Assembly: GCF_014773435.2 (NCBI RefSeq)
Contig: NZ_JACXAG020000009.1
Span: forward strand, 1 to 64,000
Reading direction: 5' to 3'
Source: Polycladospora coralii
GTDB lineage: Bacteria > Bacillota > Bacilli > Thermoactinomycetales > Thermoactinomycetaceae
DNA: 64,000 nt
Shown: positions 26,466-35,449 of the stretch, piece by piece
Layout of the letters: each line of letters opens with the position of its first letter
Numbering within the stretch: the first letter of the stretch is position 1
The notes under the pieces: model-generated
Told to the model about the DNA's origin: nothing
Databases searched by the model: none
The model's input: only the letters and a program-made list of their open reading frames with translations
Position numbers and translations under genes: made by a program

Positions 26466-26750
26466 TTAAATCGGTCTAAATAGGATACATCTGGCTAATG
26501 GCAAATTAATGGTTCCCAAATTTTGGCGTGGTATGCCATTTGTCACCACATAGTACAATACACTACTTGGTTGAATGCGACAGACCACAATATAAAATTG
26601 ACCACTCTCAAGGGATAAAAGTCCTCTAATTTGTGGAGGTGTCCCTCCGCAACACACATTTTGTTCGCCACTGGCAACGTTAACCACTTGAATATTTCTA
26701 CTAGTATCTGCACGATTCAATACAATCAATCCTTTCACATTGGCATTCAA
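26466..26750 (-). CDS. Small protein of unknown function
   Basis: 94 residues from a TTG. No ribosome site precedes it. A second TTG 30 nt downstream has AAAGGA about 9 nt before it and may be the real start (84 residues). The sequence is beta-rich with NVCCGGTPPQIRGL and SGQFYIVVCRIQPSSVLYYV, and four cysteines in all. It lies 49 nt after the GNAT gene on the same strand, so the two may be co-transcribed. No domain is recognised. It could also be a fragment. Confidence 0.45.
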   Translation of the reverse strand: MNANVKGLIVLNRADTSRNIQVVNVASGEQNVCCGGTPPQIRGLLSLESGQFYIVVCRIQPSSVLYYVVTNGIPRQNLGTINLPLARCILFRPI

Positions 26751-26798
26751 ACTACGATAAGATATGAATAAATGTGAAAAGATGATTGCGTGTTTGCC

Positions 26799-27593
26799 CT
26801 ACTCAATTCGTCTATGGAGCCCAAACTCGATCATCAATACGACATGCATACGGGTATATCCCAACGACTCATACATACGTATAGCAGCATGATTATGCTC
26901 TTCTACATATAGGTATATATCATCGGCACAAGCTTTTCCTTGCCGCGTAAGCTCGGATACGACTTTTTTGCCAAATCCTTGGCGCCGCTTTCTTGACGCC
27001 GTGCCAATATTACCAATTTCAACATAGTCACTTTGATAACTATGAAATCCACCTATCGCAACTAATTCTCCCTCATCCATTATCCCCCAAAAAGGTCGGT
27101 TGAAGCTATCTTCTGTAAATATCAGCGCATCCATTTCCTGCATATATGTCTTCACTTTGCCATAGTCCTGTCGTTTAATTTGCTGGACTTCATCATAATA
27201 GCTTGGTAAATTTGCTGACTTTGCATGCTTCATGATCACCATATTTCGAATCAGCTTGGTCTGAAATGCGTTTACAAACCAAGCAAGATCTTGTTGTGAG
27301 ACCAAAGTACTTCCGCGTGTGGTGGGAGGTAAACGTAGTTCACTACATATGTAAGCAAATAACTTTGTTAAATCACAGGTCTTCTCTTTGATCAAATAAG
27401 CACAAGCAAAAAAGGGCAACCCCTCACAATAGGCCATGATACCAAGTAATGCTCCATCTGATCGATATTGCCCAAAATGTCTCGTTAGTCGTTTACGAAC
27501 GGTTAAGTAAGAGTAGTATAACAAATGATCTTCTCTGTCAAATTCTTGTAAAATCTGTGCCAATTCTGGATCCGTTAGTTCGTGATGAAACAT
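26799..27593 (-). CDS. GNAT-family N-acetyltransferase
   Basis: About 264 residues from the ATG of MFHHELTD, 9 nt after GAGGAG. A TTG 21 nt upstream lies before the site. The C-terminal GNAT domain (about 150-260) has IMDEGELVAIGGFHSY, EIGNIGTASRKRRQGFGKKVVSEL (acetyl-CoA loop) and YVEEHNHAAIRMYESLGY. The N-terminal 130 residues form a separate helical domain. It acetylates an amine from acetyl-CoA in the cytosol. The substrate is unknown. Confidence 0.85.
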   Translation of the reverse strand: MFHHELTDPELAQILQEFDREDHLLYYSYLTVRKRLTRHFGQYRSDGALLGIMAYCEGLPFFACAYLIKEKTCDLTKLFAYICSELRLPPTTRGSTLVSQQDLAWFVNAFQTKLIRNMVIMKHAKSANLPSYYDEVQQIKRQDYGKVKTYMQEMDALIFTEDSFNRPFWGIMDEGELVAIGGFHSYQSDYVEIGNIGTASRKRRQGFGKKVVSELTRQGKACADDIYLYVEEHNHAAIRMYESLGYTRMHVVLMIEFGLHRRIE

Positions 27594-27706
27594 CGTTTTT
27601 CTCCTCTTTTTCAACTTAAATATTTACACACTGGGTTAACTAGCATAACAGGCTCTTTACATATTATACTAAAAGTGAAAGACCATTTAATACTGAGGTG
27701 ATATGA

Positions 27707-28267
27707 ATGGCACGTACTGAGTCAAATATGCTACCACTAGGTAGTTCTGCACCACACTTTTCCCTACCAGATACCTTATCTGGTGAAACCCAAACACTGG
27801 AACAATTAAAATCGGAACAAGCAACGGTTATTTTTTTCATTTGTAACCATTGCCCATTCGTCATCCATGTACAAGAGCAACTCATTCAATTAGCTAAAGA
27901 TTATCAACCAAAAGGCATATCTTTTATCGCAATCAGTTCGAATGATGTAGAAAATTATCCCGACGATTCACCCGAAAAAATGCGTGAAGTCGGTACACAG
28001 CTGGGATATCCTTTCCCTTACTTATACGATGAGACACAAGAAATCGCTAAAGCTTATCAAGCGGCGTGTACACCTGACTTCTATATATTTGATCACAATC
28101 TAAAACTCGCATATCGTGGTCAATTAGATGATTCCCGTCCTGGTAATGACATACCTGTAACGGGTGCATCGCTTCGCACCGCCTTGGAATGCTTATTAGC
28201 AAATAAAGCCATTCCAAGTCCGCAAAAGCCGAGTCTTGGTTGTAATATTAAATGGAAAGAGAACTAG
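27707..28267 (+). CDS. Thioredoxin-fold protein (AhpC/TSA-Redoxin type)
   Basis: The protein has 186 residues. LGSSAPHFSLPDTLSGETQTL and VIFFICNHCPFVIHVQEQLIQLA carry the CxxC motif CNHC near residues 46-49, followed by ISSNDVENYPDDSPEKM and a cis-Pro region ACTPDFYIFD. This is the TlpA/AhpC-like thioredoxin family, often annotated simply as thioredoxin family protein with a CNHCP motif. It has no signal peptide and would be a cytosolic thiol reductant or peroxidase. GAGGTGATATGA precedes the ATG. Confidence 0.85.
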   Translation: MARTESNMLPLGSSAPHFSLPDTLSGETQTLEQLKSEQATVIFFICNHCPFVIHVQEQLIQLAKDYQPKGISFIAISSNDVENYPDDSPEKMREVGTQLGYPFPYLYDETQEIAKAYQAACTPDFYIFDHNLKLAYRGQLDDSRPGNDIPVTGASLRTALECLLANKAIPSPQKPSLGCNIKWKEN

Positions 28268-28296
28268 ATCCATTTACCCATCTCAAAAATCATCCC

Positions 28297-29874
28297 TTAT
28301 TTGGGGAATTGTTTTAGTTGAAGAATGAGCTGTTGAAATCGTAGTTCCAGCTCATTCTTCTCATGTTCCGATGTTGCAAACGAAAGCTTGTTAATAATTT
28401 CATTTCGTTCGTGTTGTAGCTGCAAAAGACGATTTGCTTGATCCACATTCTTTTCTTCTTGCTTCTTCAAGTCGATTTCATCATTGCCTCTATAAAAAGA
28501 TGCCTTCCCTTCATGAAGTACAATCATGTGATCAGATAGGTGATTCGTGAAAGTGCGATCATGTGATACAAATAATAAGGTTCCTTGATATGCGCTTAAT
28601 ACTTCTTCTAAGCCTAATTTCGTTGTAATATCCAGATAATTTGTAGGTTCATCCATAATCAGAAGATCATAGGCACCACAGCACAGTTTAGCCAAAGCAA
28701 CCTTAACCTGCTCTCCACCACTTAGAGAAGAAATGGACTTATCCACATGATCTCCTTTCAATTGTAATCTGGCTAACACCGTTCGAATAAATGTTTCATG
28801 ATAAGGACTACTCATCTGAATGTTCTCTAAAACACTTTTTGTTTGATCCAAATGAGACAATGTCTGCTCAAAATAACCTACCTTCACCGCTGCTGGTATG
28901 ATAACACCAGCCTCTTTTTCTTTAATCGCTTGTAGTAGCGTCGTTTTCCCCGAACCATTCCTGCCCCTAACACCTACTTTAGCCCCAGTAGGAATGGCAC
29001 AACTAAAATGTTCGAATAAAACTTTGTCTGGTACTTTCTTAGTAAGACGCTCCAATCTGATACTATATGGACCTCGGTAAGGCCTAAATAATTCAAAATC
29101 AAATTGGACGGGTGCAGGCTCATAGGGTCGTTCTTTTTTTTCTAGCTGATGTAAACGTGTTTCTATGCTTTTTGCGTTGCGACTCACTTTTGAGCGTTTA
29201 CTTTCAACTCTCATTTTGCTTAATTTTGCTTCGGAGTGGCTCATACGTGCAGGGGATTTCTTCATGTTTTGCGCTTGTTGTTTGACTTGCGTGATGGCAT
29301 GTGTAAGACGTCTTTTTTCTTTTTGGTATTCGTCATATTCATATTGCTGGCGTCTTTTCTTTTCATCTTTTTGTTTCACATAAGCGGTATAATTTCCTTC
29401 ATAATAATAAATCTTACCTTGCTCGATCTCGATCATATGCGTACATACTTGATCTAAAATATAACGGTCATGAGAGACCAGGAGTATCGCACCTGCATAG
29501 TTTCTTAATTCCTTAGCTAGCCACTTACGTGATTCCAGATCTAAATGACTCGTCGGTTCATCGGCTAGTAAAAGTCCATTTTTATGCATCAGTGCTTCTA
29601 TAATCCTTTTTTTAGTCCTTTCCCCTCCACTTTCACATTTAGGATTTGGCTCCATATCCATCTGACGAATCCACTGTTTCATTACAGATACCTTTATACG
29701 ACCTTCATCCACCTTTTCTTCTCCCGCTATTAAGCGAAGTAGTGTCGTTTTTCCTGCTCCATTTCTACCCACTATCCCAATTTTTTGCGCGTTTTCCACT
29801 TTGAAGGACGGGATGTCTAGCAACAAACGGTCTCCAAATTCCTTTTTTATTCCATTCATCTCCACAATTGACAT
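28297..29874 (-). CDS. ABC-F ATPase, ribosome-protection type
   Basis: About 525 residues from the ATG of MSIVEMNGIKK, 10 nt after GGGAGG. It has two ABC domains without membrane segments: Walker A GRNGAGKTTLLRL and GRNGSGKTTLLQA, signature ESGGERTKKR and SLSGGEQVKVAL, Walker B LLADEPTSHLD and LLIMDEPTNYLD. A basic linker rich in R/K (about 185-260) joins the halves. ABC-F proteins bind the ribosomal E site. This one resembles the Vga/VmlR-type antibiotic-resistance branch by its long linker and short length. Specificity is not readable. The leader may sequester its ribosome site. Confidence 0.85.
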   Translation of the reverse strand: MSIVEMNGIKKEFGDRLLLDIPSFKVENAQKIGIVGRNGAGKTTLLRLIAGEEKVDEGRIKVSVMKQWIRQMDMEPNPKCESGGERTKKRIIEALMHKNGLLLADEPTSHLDLESRKWLAKELRNYAGAILLVSHDRYILDQVCTHMIEIEQGKIYYYEGNYTAYVKQKDEKKRRQQYEYDEYQKEKRRLTHAITQVKQQAQNMKKSPARMSHSEAKLSKMRVESKRSKVSRNAKSIETRLHQLEKKERPYEPAPVQFDFELFRPYRGPYSIRLERLTKKVPDKVLFEHFSCAIPTGAKVGVRGRNGSGKTTLLQAIKEKEAGVIIPAAVKVGYFEQTLSHLDQTKSVLENIQMSSPYHETFIRTVLARLQLKGDHVDKSISSLSGGEQVKVALAKLCCGAYDLLIMDEPTNYLDITTKLGLEEVLSAYQGTLLFVSHDRTFTNHLSDHMIVLHEGKASFYRGNDEIDLKKQEEKNVDQANRLLQLQHERNEIINKLSFATSEHEKNELELRFQQLILQLKQFPK

Positions 29875-29884
29875 CAAAAAAGAA

Positions 29885-29905
29885 CCTCCCAATTTTCTAG
29901 AGAGG
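29885..29905 (-). promoter_or_regulatory. Leader hairpin sequestering the ABC-F ribosome site
   Basis: In the transcript CCUCUC (29905-29900) can pair with GGGAGG (29890-29885), which is the ribosome site of the ABC-F gene. The loop is 9 nt and includes one G.U pair. A 29-codon open frame (MILYFPLDIRYICVEKK...) runs through the hairpin into the gene. Translation stalling there could open it, as in leader-controlled resistance genes. Confidence 0.45.
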
Positions 29906-30225
29906 CCCTGCTTTTTTTCAACACAAATATACCGTATATCCAAAGGGAAATACAAAATCATTTGCTCGAAAATAGACAGACTAATCCAGCTCTAGAAAGA
30001 ATAATAGTATTCATTTCTTATGAGTAGCCAGATTATTGATCCATGATTCGAGCCACCGATTCCTTTCCGCTTAAATGATGGTTTCATAATATCATACAAG
30101 GATGCATGACGCTAGAAAAAAATAGCAGTTTTCGTTAATTCTTGCTTCCTCTCCCTATTGTTTACTCGTAAATGTAGGCTAGTATCACGTATAGAGTCCC
30201 TATATTTTAACTTTTCTCGTTCGTA
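29906..30225. other. Intergenic region upstream of the ABC-F gene
   Basis: This contains the 5' leader of the ABC-F gene on the minus strand and the downstream flank of the second beta-propeller gene. I see no gene, and no promoter pair stands out clearly. Confidence 0.45.
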
Positions 30226-31323
30226 TTACGGTGTTACTGCAATGGAAGTAGGCTGTATCCCCACTTGAATGGTGGAAATGACCGTATGATTTTTGGTTTG
30301 GACAACCGATACATTATGGTTAAGCCGGTTAGCTGAGTAAACATATCTACCACTTGCTGTGATTGCTAAACGATATGGTTGAGAGAACGTAAATTGGATA
30401 ATTGGTGGTACCAATATGTATGCAATTAATCGATGTGATTTGGTAGAAATAACACCAATTGTATTGGCAAGAATATTACCAATATAAGCCACCTGTGAAT
30501 CAGGCGTGAAAATGATGGTTTCGGGACCTATTCCTTCAACAAATGGTGGAAAGCTTATCGTAGAGATTGGTTTATTGCTTTTGGTGTCTATTACCGTTAT
30601 TGTTCCACTATTACGGCTCCCTACGTACACATAACGACTATCTGGTGTAACTTTGATCACAGTCGGAATAAAACCAGTCGAAACCGTTGCGATAATCTGA
30701 TGTTTTTTAGAATCGATGACCGCGACTGATTTTTCATTTTGTAAGGGAGGTGAATGACCCATATTACCGGTATTGGCAACATAGATGTATTCTCCGTTTG
30801 GCATAATATCTATGGCGAGTGAGCTTTCACTTATTGCAATTGTAGCAATGATTTGATGGGTTTGTGTCTCAATCACCAACACCTGACTACCACCAGTGGC
30901 AACATAAACATACTGTCCATTGGGTGTCATCACAAGTGCATTCGGTGTGCTTCCAACGTATATTCTAGCTATGAGTGTGTGTGTTTTGACGTCTATCACG
31001 ACAACAAATGAGTCATCTTGTGTACCGATATATGCAAACTGACTATCTGGTGTGAACACAATACTTGTATTTGTCAAACTAATATTACTACCACTGCCAC
31101 TGGGTAACACGGCCATTACGGCTAGCGATTTAGTATCGATGACAGTAATGGTTTGTAGAGCAGCTATATATACATATTTTCCATTCGGCGTAACCTTTAC
31201 AAAGTAAGGCAGAACAGGCCCGACCGAAATATTAGCAATCAAGGTATGGGTCTTACCATCTATAACTGACAAAGTGCCATCCGGATTACCGGCACCGTTA
31301 TTTAATACATAAATATGGGACAT
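30226..31323 (-). CDS. YVTN-family beta-propeller repeat protein
   Basis: The protein has 365 residues. Repeats of about 42-45 residues carry the pattern TLSVIDGKTHTLIANISVG...TPNGKYVYIA, as in the gene at 1665-2801. The two are clear paralogues about 28 kb apart on the same strand. CAGGTGGTG lies before the ATG of MSHIYVLNN. There is no signal peptide or anchor, so if exported it would use another route. Likely a structural or binding propeller. Confidence 0.8.
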   Translation of the reverse strand: MSHIYVLNNGAGNPDGTLSVIDGKTHTLIANISVGPVLPYFVKVTPNGKYVYIAALQTITVIDTKSLAVMAVLPSGSGSNISLTNTSIVFTPDSQFAYIGTQDDSFVVVIDVKTHTLIARIYVGSTPNALVMTPNGQYVYVATGGSQVLVIETQTHQIIATIAISESSLAIDIMPNGEYIYVANTGNMGHSPPLQNEKSVAVIDSKKHQIIATVSTGFIPTVIKVTPDSRYVYVGSRNSGTITVIDTKSNKPISTISFPPFVEGIGPETIIFTPDSQVAYIGNILANTIGVISTKSHRLIAYILVPPIIQFTFSQPYRLAITASGRYVYSANRLNHNVSVVQTKNHTVISTIQVGIQPTSIAVTP

Positions 31324-31419
31324 AAATTCACCACCTGAGGATAGCCTATGAGACCTTCAGATGGATTATGTGAAAGGAGCTAATGAGCAGTCTAAACTAA
31401 CCTCATACGCACTTTTCAC

Positions 31420-32304
31420 TTACAACTGTTGTTGCAATTGCAGTACTGCAATTTCCGGCCGACAAGAAAAGCGAAGTGGCAAAATCGTAGTCCCAAGCCC
31501 GCGGTTGGTGTACAAGGTAAGTTTACTACGATTTATATTCTGATATAAGCCACTTTTATATTTTCTGGAGTATTCCGGGGTTAAAGGAGCACCCATAAAT
31601 GGAATACGAATTTGCCCCCCATGGCTATGACCAGACAATTGAAGATCAACCGCATACTGTGAAATATGGTCAGCAAAGTCAGGTTCATGCATGAGCATAA
31701 TATGGAATTGATCTTCTTTAAACGCAGACTTGATCTGATTCATATCTGGCGAGCCTTCTAGTAAATCATCTAGTCCAGATATACGGATGAATTCATTCTG
31801 AATTTGAACCGTCGTTGTGGCATTTACTAGCACTTGAAAGCCAGATTCTTTTAATGTTTTCGTAACTAAGTGCTCGTCTCCCCAGTAGTCATGGTTACCC
31901 AGTATGGCATATTTCCCAAGTCTAGCTGACAATCGTGTAAGAACAGATCGCACTTTCTCCGCATCTTGTAGAGACAACTGTTGATCGATGAAGTCGCCTG
32001 TAAAACATACTACATCTGGCTGTAATGCATTCATTTGTTCGACAATCTTTGCCAAGTGTGTTTCATCTAAGTAATGCCCATAGTGTAAATCACTGATATG
32101 AATCATACGCACACCGTTAAACGACTTGGGAATACGTGGCGACGCAATCGTATGGTTGGTAATCTCGATCCAGTGCCGCTCTCCTGTATAGGCATATGTT
32201 GGTATGGAAAATACCAACATGCCCCCTATTGTTGCTAGCGTCCGTTTTAAAAAAGTGCGACGATTCATCTGAGTTGTTTTTGGATTGATCTCTGGTGAAG
32301 ACAT
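31420..32304 (-). CDS. ykuE: Tat-exported metallophosphoesterase (YkuE-like)
   Basis: About 294 residues from the ATG of MSSPEINPK (GGGAGAGAG upstream). A twin-arginine signal (NRRTFLKRTLATIGG) precedes a hydrophobic stretch. The calcineurin-like core has MIHISDLHYGHY, FTGDFIDQ, ILGNHDYWGD, MLMHEPDF and QLSGHSHGGQIRIP, all metal ligands present. B. subtilis YkuE is a Tat substrate held in the cell wall by TatAyCy. The substrate is uncertain (a phosphodiester or phosphomonoester). Transcribed singly. Confidence 0.9.
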   Translation of the reverse strand: MSSPEINPKTTQMNRRTFLKRTLATIGGMLVFSIPTYAYTGERHWIEITNHTIASPRIPKSFNGVRMIHISDLHYGHYLDETHLAKIVEQMNALQPDVVCFTGDFIDQQLSLQDAEKVRSVLTRLSARLGKYAILGNHDYWGDEHLVTKTLKESGFQVLVNATTTVQIQNEFIRISGLDDLLEGSPDMNQIKSAFKEDQFHIMLMHEPDFADHISQYAVDLQLSGHSHGGQIRIPFMGAPLTPEYSRKYKSGLYQNINRSKLTLYTNRGLGTTILPLRFSCRPEIAVLQLQQQL

Positions 32305-32889
32305 GCTCTCTCTCCCTTTATAACTAAACACACGTCAGCTACTTTACTGGAAATACAAATTCACAAATCGCCTCCACATGTGATCTCATTTTACTAGAAT
32401 AGATTTTCGCAAAAGTATTATTTTGCGTACTTGTATTCCCCCTGGAGCACTAAGTATTTGATACAAAATAATTTAACTCTTTCTTAAAACTTACAATCAT
32501 AGTATTTCAAAGGTATCGATCTCACGATAAAATGGTTGTTTGTCACTTAGAATGTTTTTTAGAAAATAAAAAACTTAAGCACGGACAAGAAATAAACAGA
32601 TACCAGGTTATAAAATATGAAAGACTTCATTTATAACCTTTACTTCTATTAACATCTTGATCACCTAAATTTTATTGTTTTAGAATTCAGTATCTTCACT
32701 AATGCACCATCTTAAAAAAAAGAAGCGTATTTTACAAGTGTTCAATTTATGTTACTTCACTATTGCTTTTCCATTCTCGATATTATTATTCGCCTAATTG
32801 GTTTACTCCATGGAAATATAACATCCTATTCGTCAATAACCAAGAATGTTGCATAGTTCAATGCTAATTTATAAAAACTTATCGCTTTT
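32305..32889. other. Long AT-rich intergenic region after the RNPP-like regulator
   Basis: RNPP regulators often have their signal-peptide gene just downstream, so I searched the minus strand here. The only frame with a ribosome site is a 15-codon one starting near 32655 (AGGTGATCAAG before ATG, LIEVKVINEVFHIL). It lacks a secretion signal and overlaps a 10-bp hairpin (AGGTTATAAA at 32605-32614, TTTATAACCT at 32630-32639). I do not call it a gene. Confidence 0.4.
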
Positions 32890-34089
32890 TTATATCGCCC
32901 TTTTTTCATAGTATTCTGCTAATAATCTAGAATACATTTCTACCTCTTTGTTTTTTCGGTATTTCTTTAGAGTTGGTAGAAACTCTTTTTTTACATAGAT
33001 TTCTAACTCTTTTTCATTGGCATTTAAGAGTAAATAGAAAAACCAAAACTCTTTGGTCACTACATCCTCTTGAGGTAGTTGTTCCACAATCTTCAAATGA
33101 TAGTTTAGTTCTTTCAGGCATTCCCTAGTATTATTATTCTTTTTGTACACGAATAACAACAGAACCAGAGAACTAAAGTAACTGAGTGTGGTCTGTTCTT
33201 TATACTTCATGGCTTCTTTTATATATTTAATTGAAAGAGATAGTTCTTGTTTTAGTAAATATGTTTTTGCAAAATTATAGTATACTACTCCGAGATGCTC
33301 ATGATCATTGATCTCCTTTGCCAATGTTCTAGCTTTTGCGAAGTTGGTGAAGGCGGAATGGACATCTCCCCTGTTGCTAAAGCAAATTCCAATATGAATA
33401 TGAACCTTCAAACACTGCCTAGATTTATAGTTATTTTGATAAATCGTTAGTGCTGACTGAGCATAGGAAAAACTTAAAGTTTCTTTTTGAAACACGTATA
33501 ATACTAAAGCATAAAGGAAATAAAGATCAGCTTGTTCTAGTTCACTAAGATGAATAGAAGAATATTCTGCTAAACCTTTCTCGAAATATTCCTTAGCCTT
33601 ACCTGGTCTTTTCATCACCCAATAATATTCTCCGAGATGTTTAAAATAAAAGAAACGATTTCTTGGAGATAAGGTTTCATAGCAGTCGTTTATGAATTTT
33701 ATAGAATTATCTAAATCGTCATACTCATCAAGAATGATGGCTGTCCTGACTTTCTTAATGTGATACTCAGATTGAAGTTGTAAATTGGTGAAGGGGTGAA
33801 TCAAATCATGCAGTTTTAAATCTATTTGTATGCATTCTTCTTTTTTATTATCTAAGAGATTCTTTTCCCATAGATGTAGAATGTTTTTTATTTTTTCTTC
33901 ATCTGACTGAATCTTGTCATATTCAACACCTACTCTTTGAAACAGCAGGAGAAGTGTTTCTTTTTCAACAGTCGTTTTATTATTTTCAATTCTAGATAAG
34001 TAGGATGGGGAAACAATTGATTTGGCTACCTCCTCTTGACTCAGCCCTCTTTTCAAGCGATAGTATTTTAATACCTTTCCCATTTCCAT
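32890..34089 (-). CDS. RNPP-like regulator: HTH (XRE) plus TPR repeats
   Basis: About 399 residues from the ATG of MEMGKVLKYYRLKRG, 8 nt after AAGGAGG. The longer frame from 34149 begins before that site. Residues about 3-60 form a Cro/C1-type HTH (GLSQEEVAKSIVSPSYLSRIENNKTTVEKE). The rest is helical, with TPR-like units such as FYFKHLGEYYWVMKRPGKAKEYFEKGLAEY. This is the build of PlcR/NprR/Rgg-type receptors that bind imported signal peptides. It is divergent from a secreted small peptide gene and from the HTTM/DCC/transglutaminase cluster, which it may control. A decayed second copy lies at 34540-34870. Confidence 0.8.
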   Translation of the reverse strand: MEMGKVLKYYRLKRGLSQEEVAKSIVSPSYLSRIENNKTTVEKETLLLLFQRVGVEYDKIQSDEEKIKNILHLWEKNLLDNKKEECIQIDLKLHDLIHPFTNLQLQSEYHIKKVRTAIILDEYDDLDNSIKFINDCYETLSPRNRFFYFKHLGEYYWVMKRPGKAKEYFEKGLAEYSSIHLSELEQADLYFLYALVLYVFQKETLSFSYAQSALTIYQNNYKSRQCLKVHIHIGICFSNRGDVHSAFTNFAKARTLAKEINDHEHLGVVYYNFAKTYLLKQELSLSIKYIKEAMKYKEQTTLSYFSSLVLLLFVYKKNNNTRECLKELNYHLKIVEQLPQEDVVTKEFWFFYLLLNANEKELEIYVKKEFLPTLKKYRKNKEVEMYSRLLAEYYEKRAI

Positions 34090-34320
34090 GATATCCACCT
34101 CCTTAACTATATTGTGCAAAGTTTGAGAAATGAAAGTACGAATAATCAAAACAAATTTAGTTACATGCCTAATATTATTTCTAAATTAATGATATCATTA
34201 ATTTAAAAATATTTGTATTATAATTTGAATAATTTGAGAGTCCGGTTGGATATAACAGAATGATGTTTGTTGTTGTAGGGTAATAAGAGTATTGAAGTTT
34301 AGTAAAGGAGCAGAATCATA

Positions 34321-34572
34321 ATGAAAATGCAATTGATTTTAAGTACGTTAGTATTGGACTTGTTTACAGGAGCAAAAACAACCACGTCAGCTATGGCGAG
34401 TACAGATGATATTCAATCACAGTCTAAGATTAATATAGATCAGGTAACAGAAGGCGGTACCAATCCTGAAGCGATTCCAGCAGTAGTTGGGGCTTACTCA
34501 TTGAAAACGGCAGTTGTTGCAGGTCTTGGTTATGTCGCCCCTTTTCCTTATAGTATTCTGCTAAAAACCTAG
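34321..34572 (+). CDS. Secreted small peptide precursor with chimeric C-terminus
   Basis: 83 codons, with AAAGGAG about 9 nt before the ATG. A signal-like start (MKMQLILSTLVLDLFTGA) runs to a possible cleavage at SAMA. A polar segment follows (STDDIQSQSKINIDQ), then TEGG and a Gly/Ala/Val-rich core AIPAVVGAYSLKTAVVAGLG. The last about 14 codons (PFPYSILLKT) come from DNA homologous to the antisense of the regulator's 3' end, so the natural end is lost. It looks like a bacteriocin or signal-peptide precursor. Its position upstream of SdpB-like genes recalls sdpC, but I see no clear homology to SdpC. Confidence 0.55.
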   Translation: MKMQLILSTLVLDLFTGAKTTTSAMASTDDIQSQSKINIDQVTEGGTNPEAIPAVVGAYSLKTAVVAGLGYVAPFPYSILLKT

Positions 34573-34870
34573 AATACATTTCTATTTCTCTAATTTCCCT
34601 ATATTTATTCAAAGGTGGCACGATCTCTTTTTTATTTATATACTATTCAATAATTTCCCCTTAACTATAAATAGGTAATAGAAAATCCATAACTCTTTGT
34701 TTACTAAATCGTCTTCAAGTAGTTGTTCCACAATTTTAAAACGGGTGATTAGTTCTTTCAGGCATTCCTTAGCTTCATTATTACCTCTGTACACGAACAA
34801 CAACAGTACAAGCTATTTAAAGTAACTGAGTCCGGTCTGTTAATTACCCAATAATATTATCTGAGATGTT
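34540..34870 (-). pseudogene. Decayed, internally deleted copy of the RNPP-like regulator
   Basis: On the minus strand this matches the intact regulator gene. LNKYREIREIEMYSRFLAEY corresponds to LKKYRKNKEVEMYSRLLAEY near its C-terminus. DNA similarity continues through about 34845 (matching 32890-33210), then jumps to sequence matching about 33612-33645. An internal deletion of about 400 bp is therefore present, plus frameshifts. It also ends abruptly at the truncated HTTM gene. Confidence 0.8.
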
Positions 34871-34888
34871 TAATAACACGTCTGGTGA

Positions 34889-35449
34889 TTTGCTAATACT
34901 TCAAGTTACTTTTCAATCGACCACAGGCTCAAAGCCGGAAAAGCGAAACCTAAACCCAAACCATTATCGAACTCCCTACATAACCTTGCCGTTGCGACAA
35001 CTATTCTCCAATTATGTTTTCTATACTTATCATCCGGTCTGCACAAAGTTATGGGGGAGATGTGGACAAATGGTACGGCACTATATTATATACTGCAAGT
35101 GGGAGAGTACACCCATCCTTTTTTCCAGAGAATAATCTCCTCCTCTGACATTATCTTAATGATTAGTGCGTATAGTGCTATTTTTATTCAACTGTCTTTT
35201 CCATTTTTACTGCTCAATCGGTACACAAAATATATAGCCATGTTTAATATCATCGCTTTACACACAGGCATAGCTATTATTATGGGTCTGTTCACTTTTT
35301 CTGCTATCATGATCTCTATACAGTTCCTAATGCTTAGTGATGGAGAATACAAAAAGGCCTTTGCTTATATAAGTTTGTCAGCCACTAAAGTCAAACAGAA
35401 ATTTCAGAACGGAAGGGTGGAAAATTATGATACTAAACAAATCCAGTAA
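34889..35449 (+). pseudogene. 5'-truncated HTTM (SdpB-like) membrane protein
   Basis: An open frame begins right after a TGA at 34886-34888 and reads NTSSYFSIDHRLKAGKAK, then LHNLAVATTILQLCFLYLSS and GLHKVMGEMWTNGTALYYIL, then several hydrophobic helices to a TAA at 35449. The block with SGLHKVMGEMWTNGTALYY is typical of HTTM proteins (vitamin-K-carboxylase-like, including SdpB). The N-terminal half, start codon and ribosome site are missing at the junction with the regulator relic. An internal ATG (35051) could start a 132-residue piece but has no ribosome site. Confidence 0.75.

Noticed and set aside
32605-32660. 15-codon minus-strand frame with AGGTGATCAAG before ATG, as a possible RNPP signal peptide
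   Set aside because: Too short, no secretion signal, and it overlaps a terminator-like hairpin. The ribosome-site match is probably chance.
34866-35135. 89-codon plus-strand frame beginning MFNNTSGD
   Set aside because: It is in the wrong frame over the HTTM relic. The frame with HTTM motifs (LHKVMGEMWTNGTALYY) is the neighbouring one.
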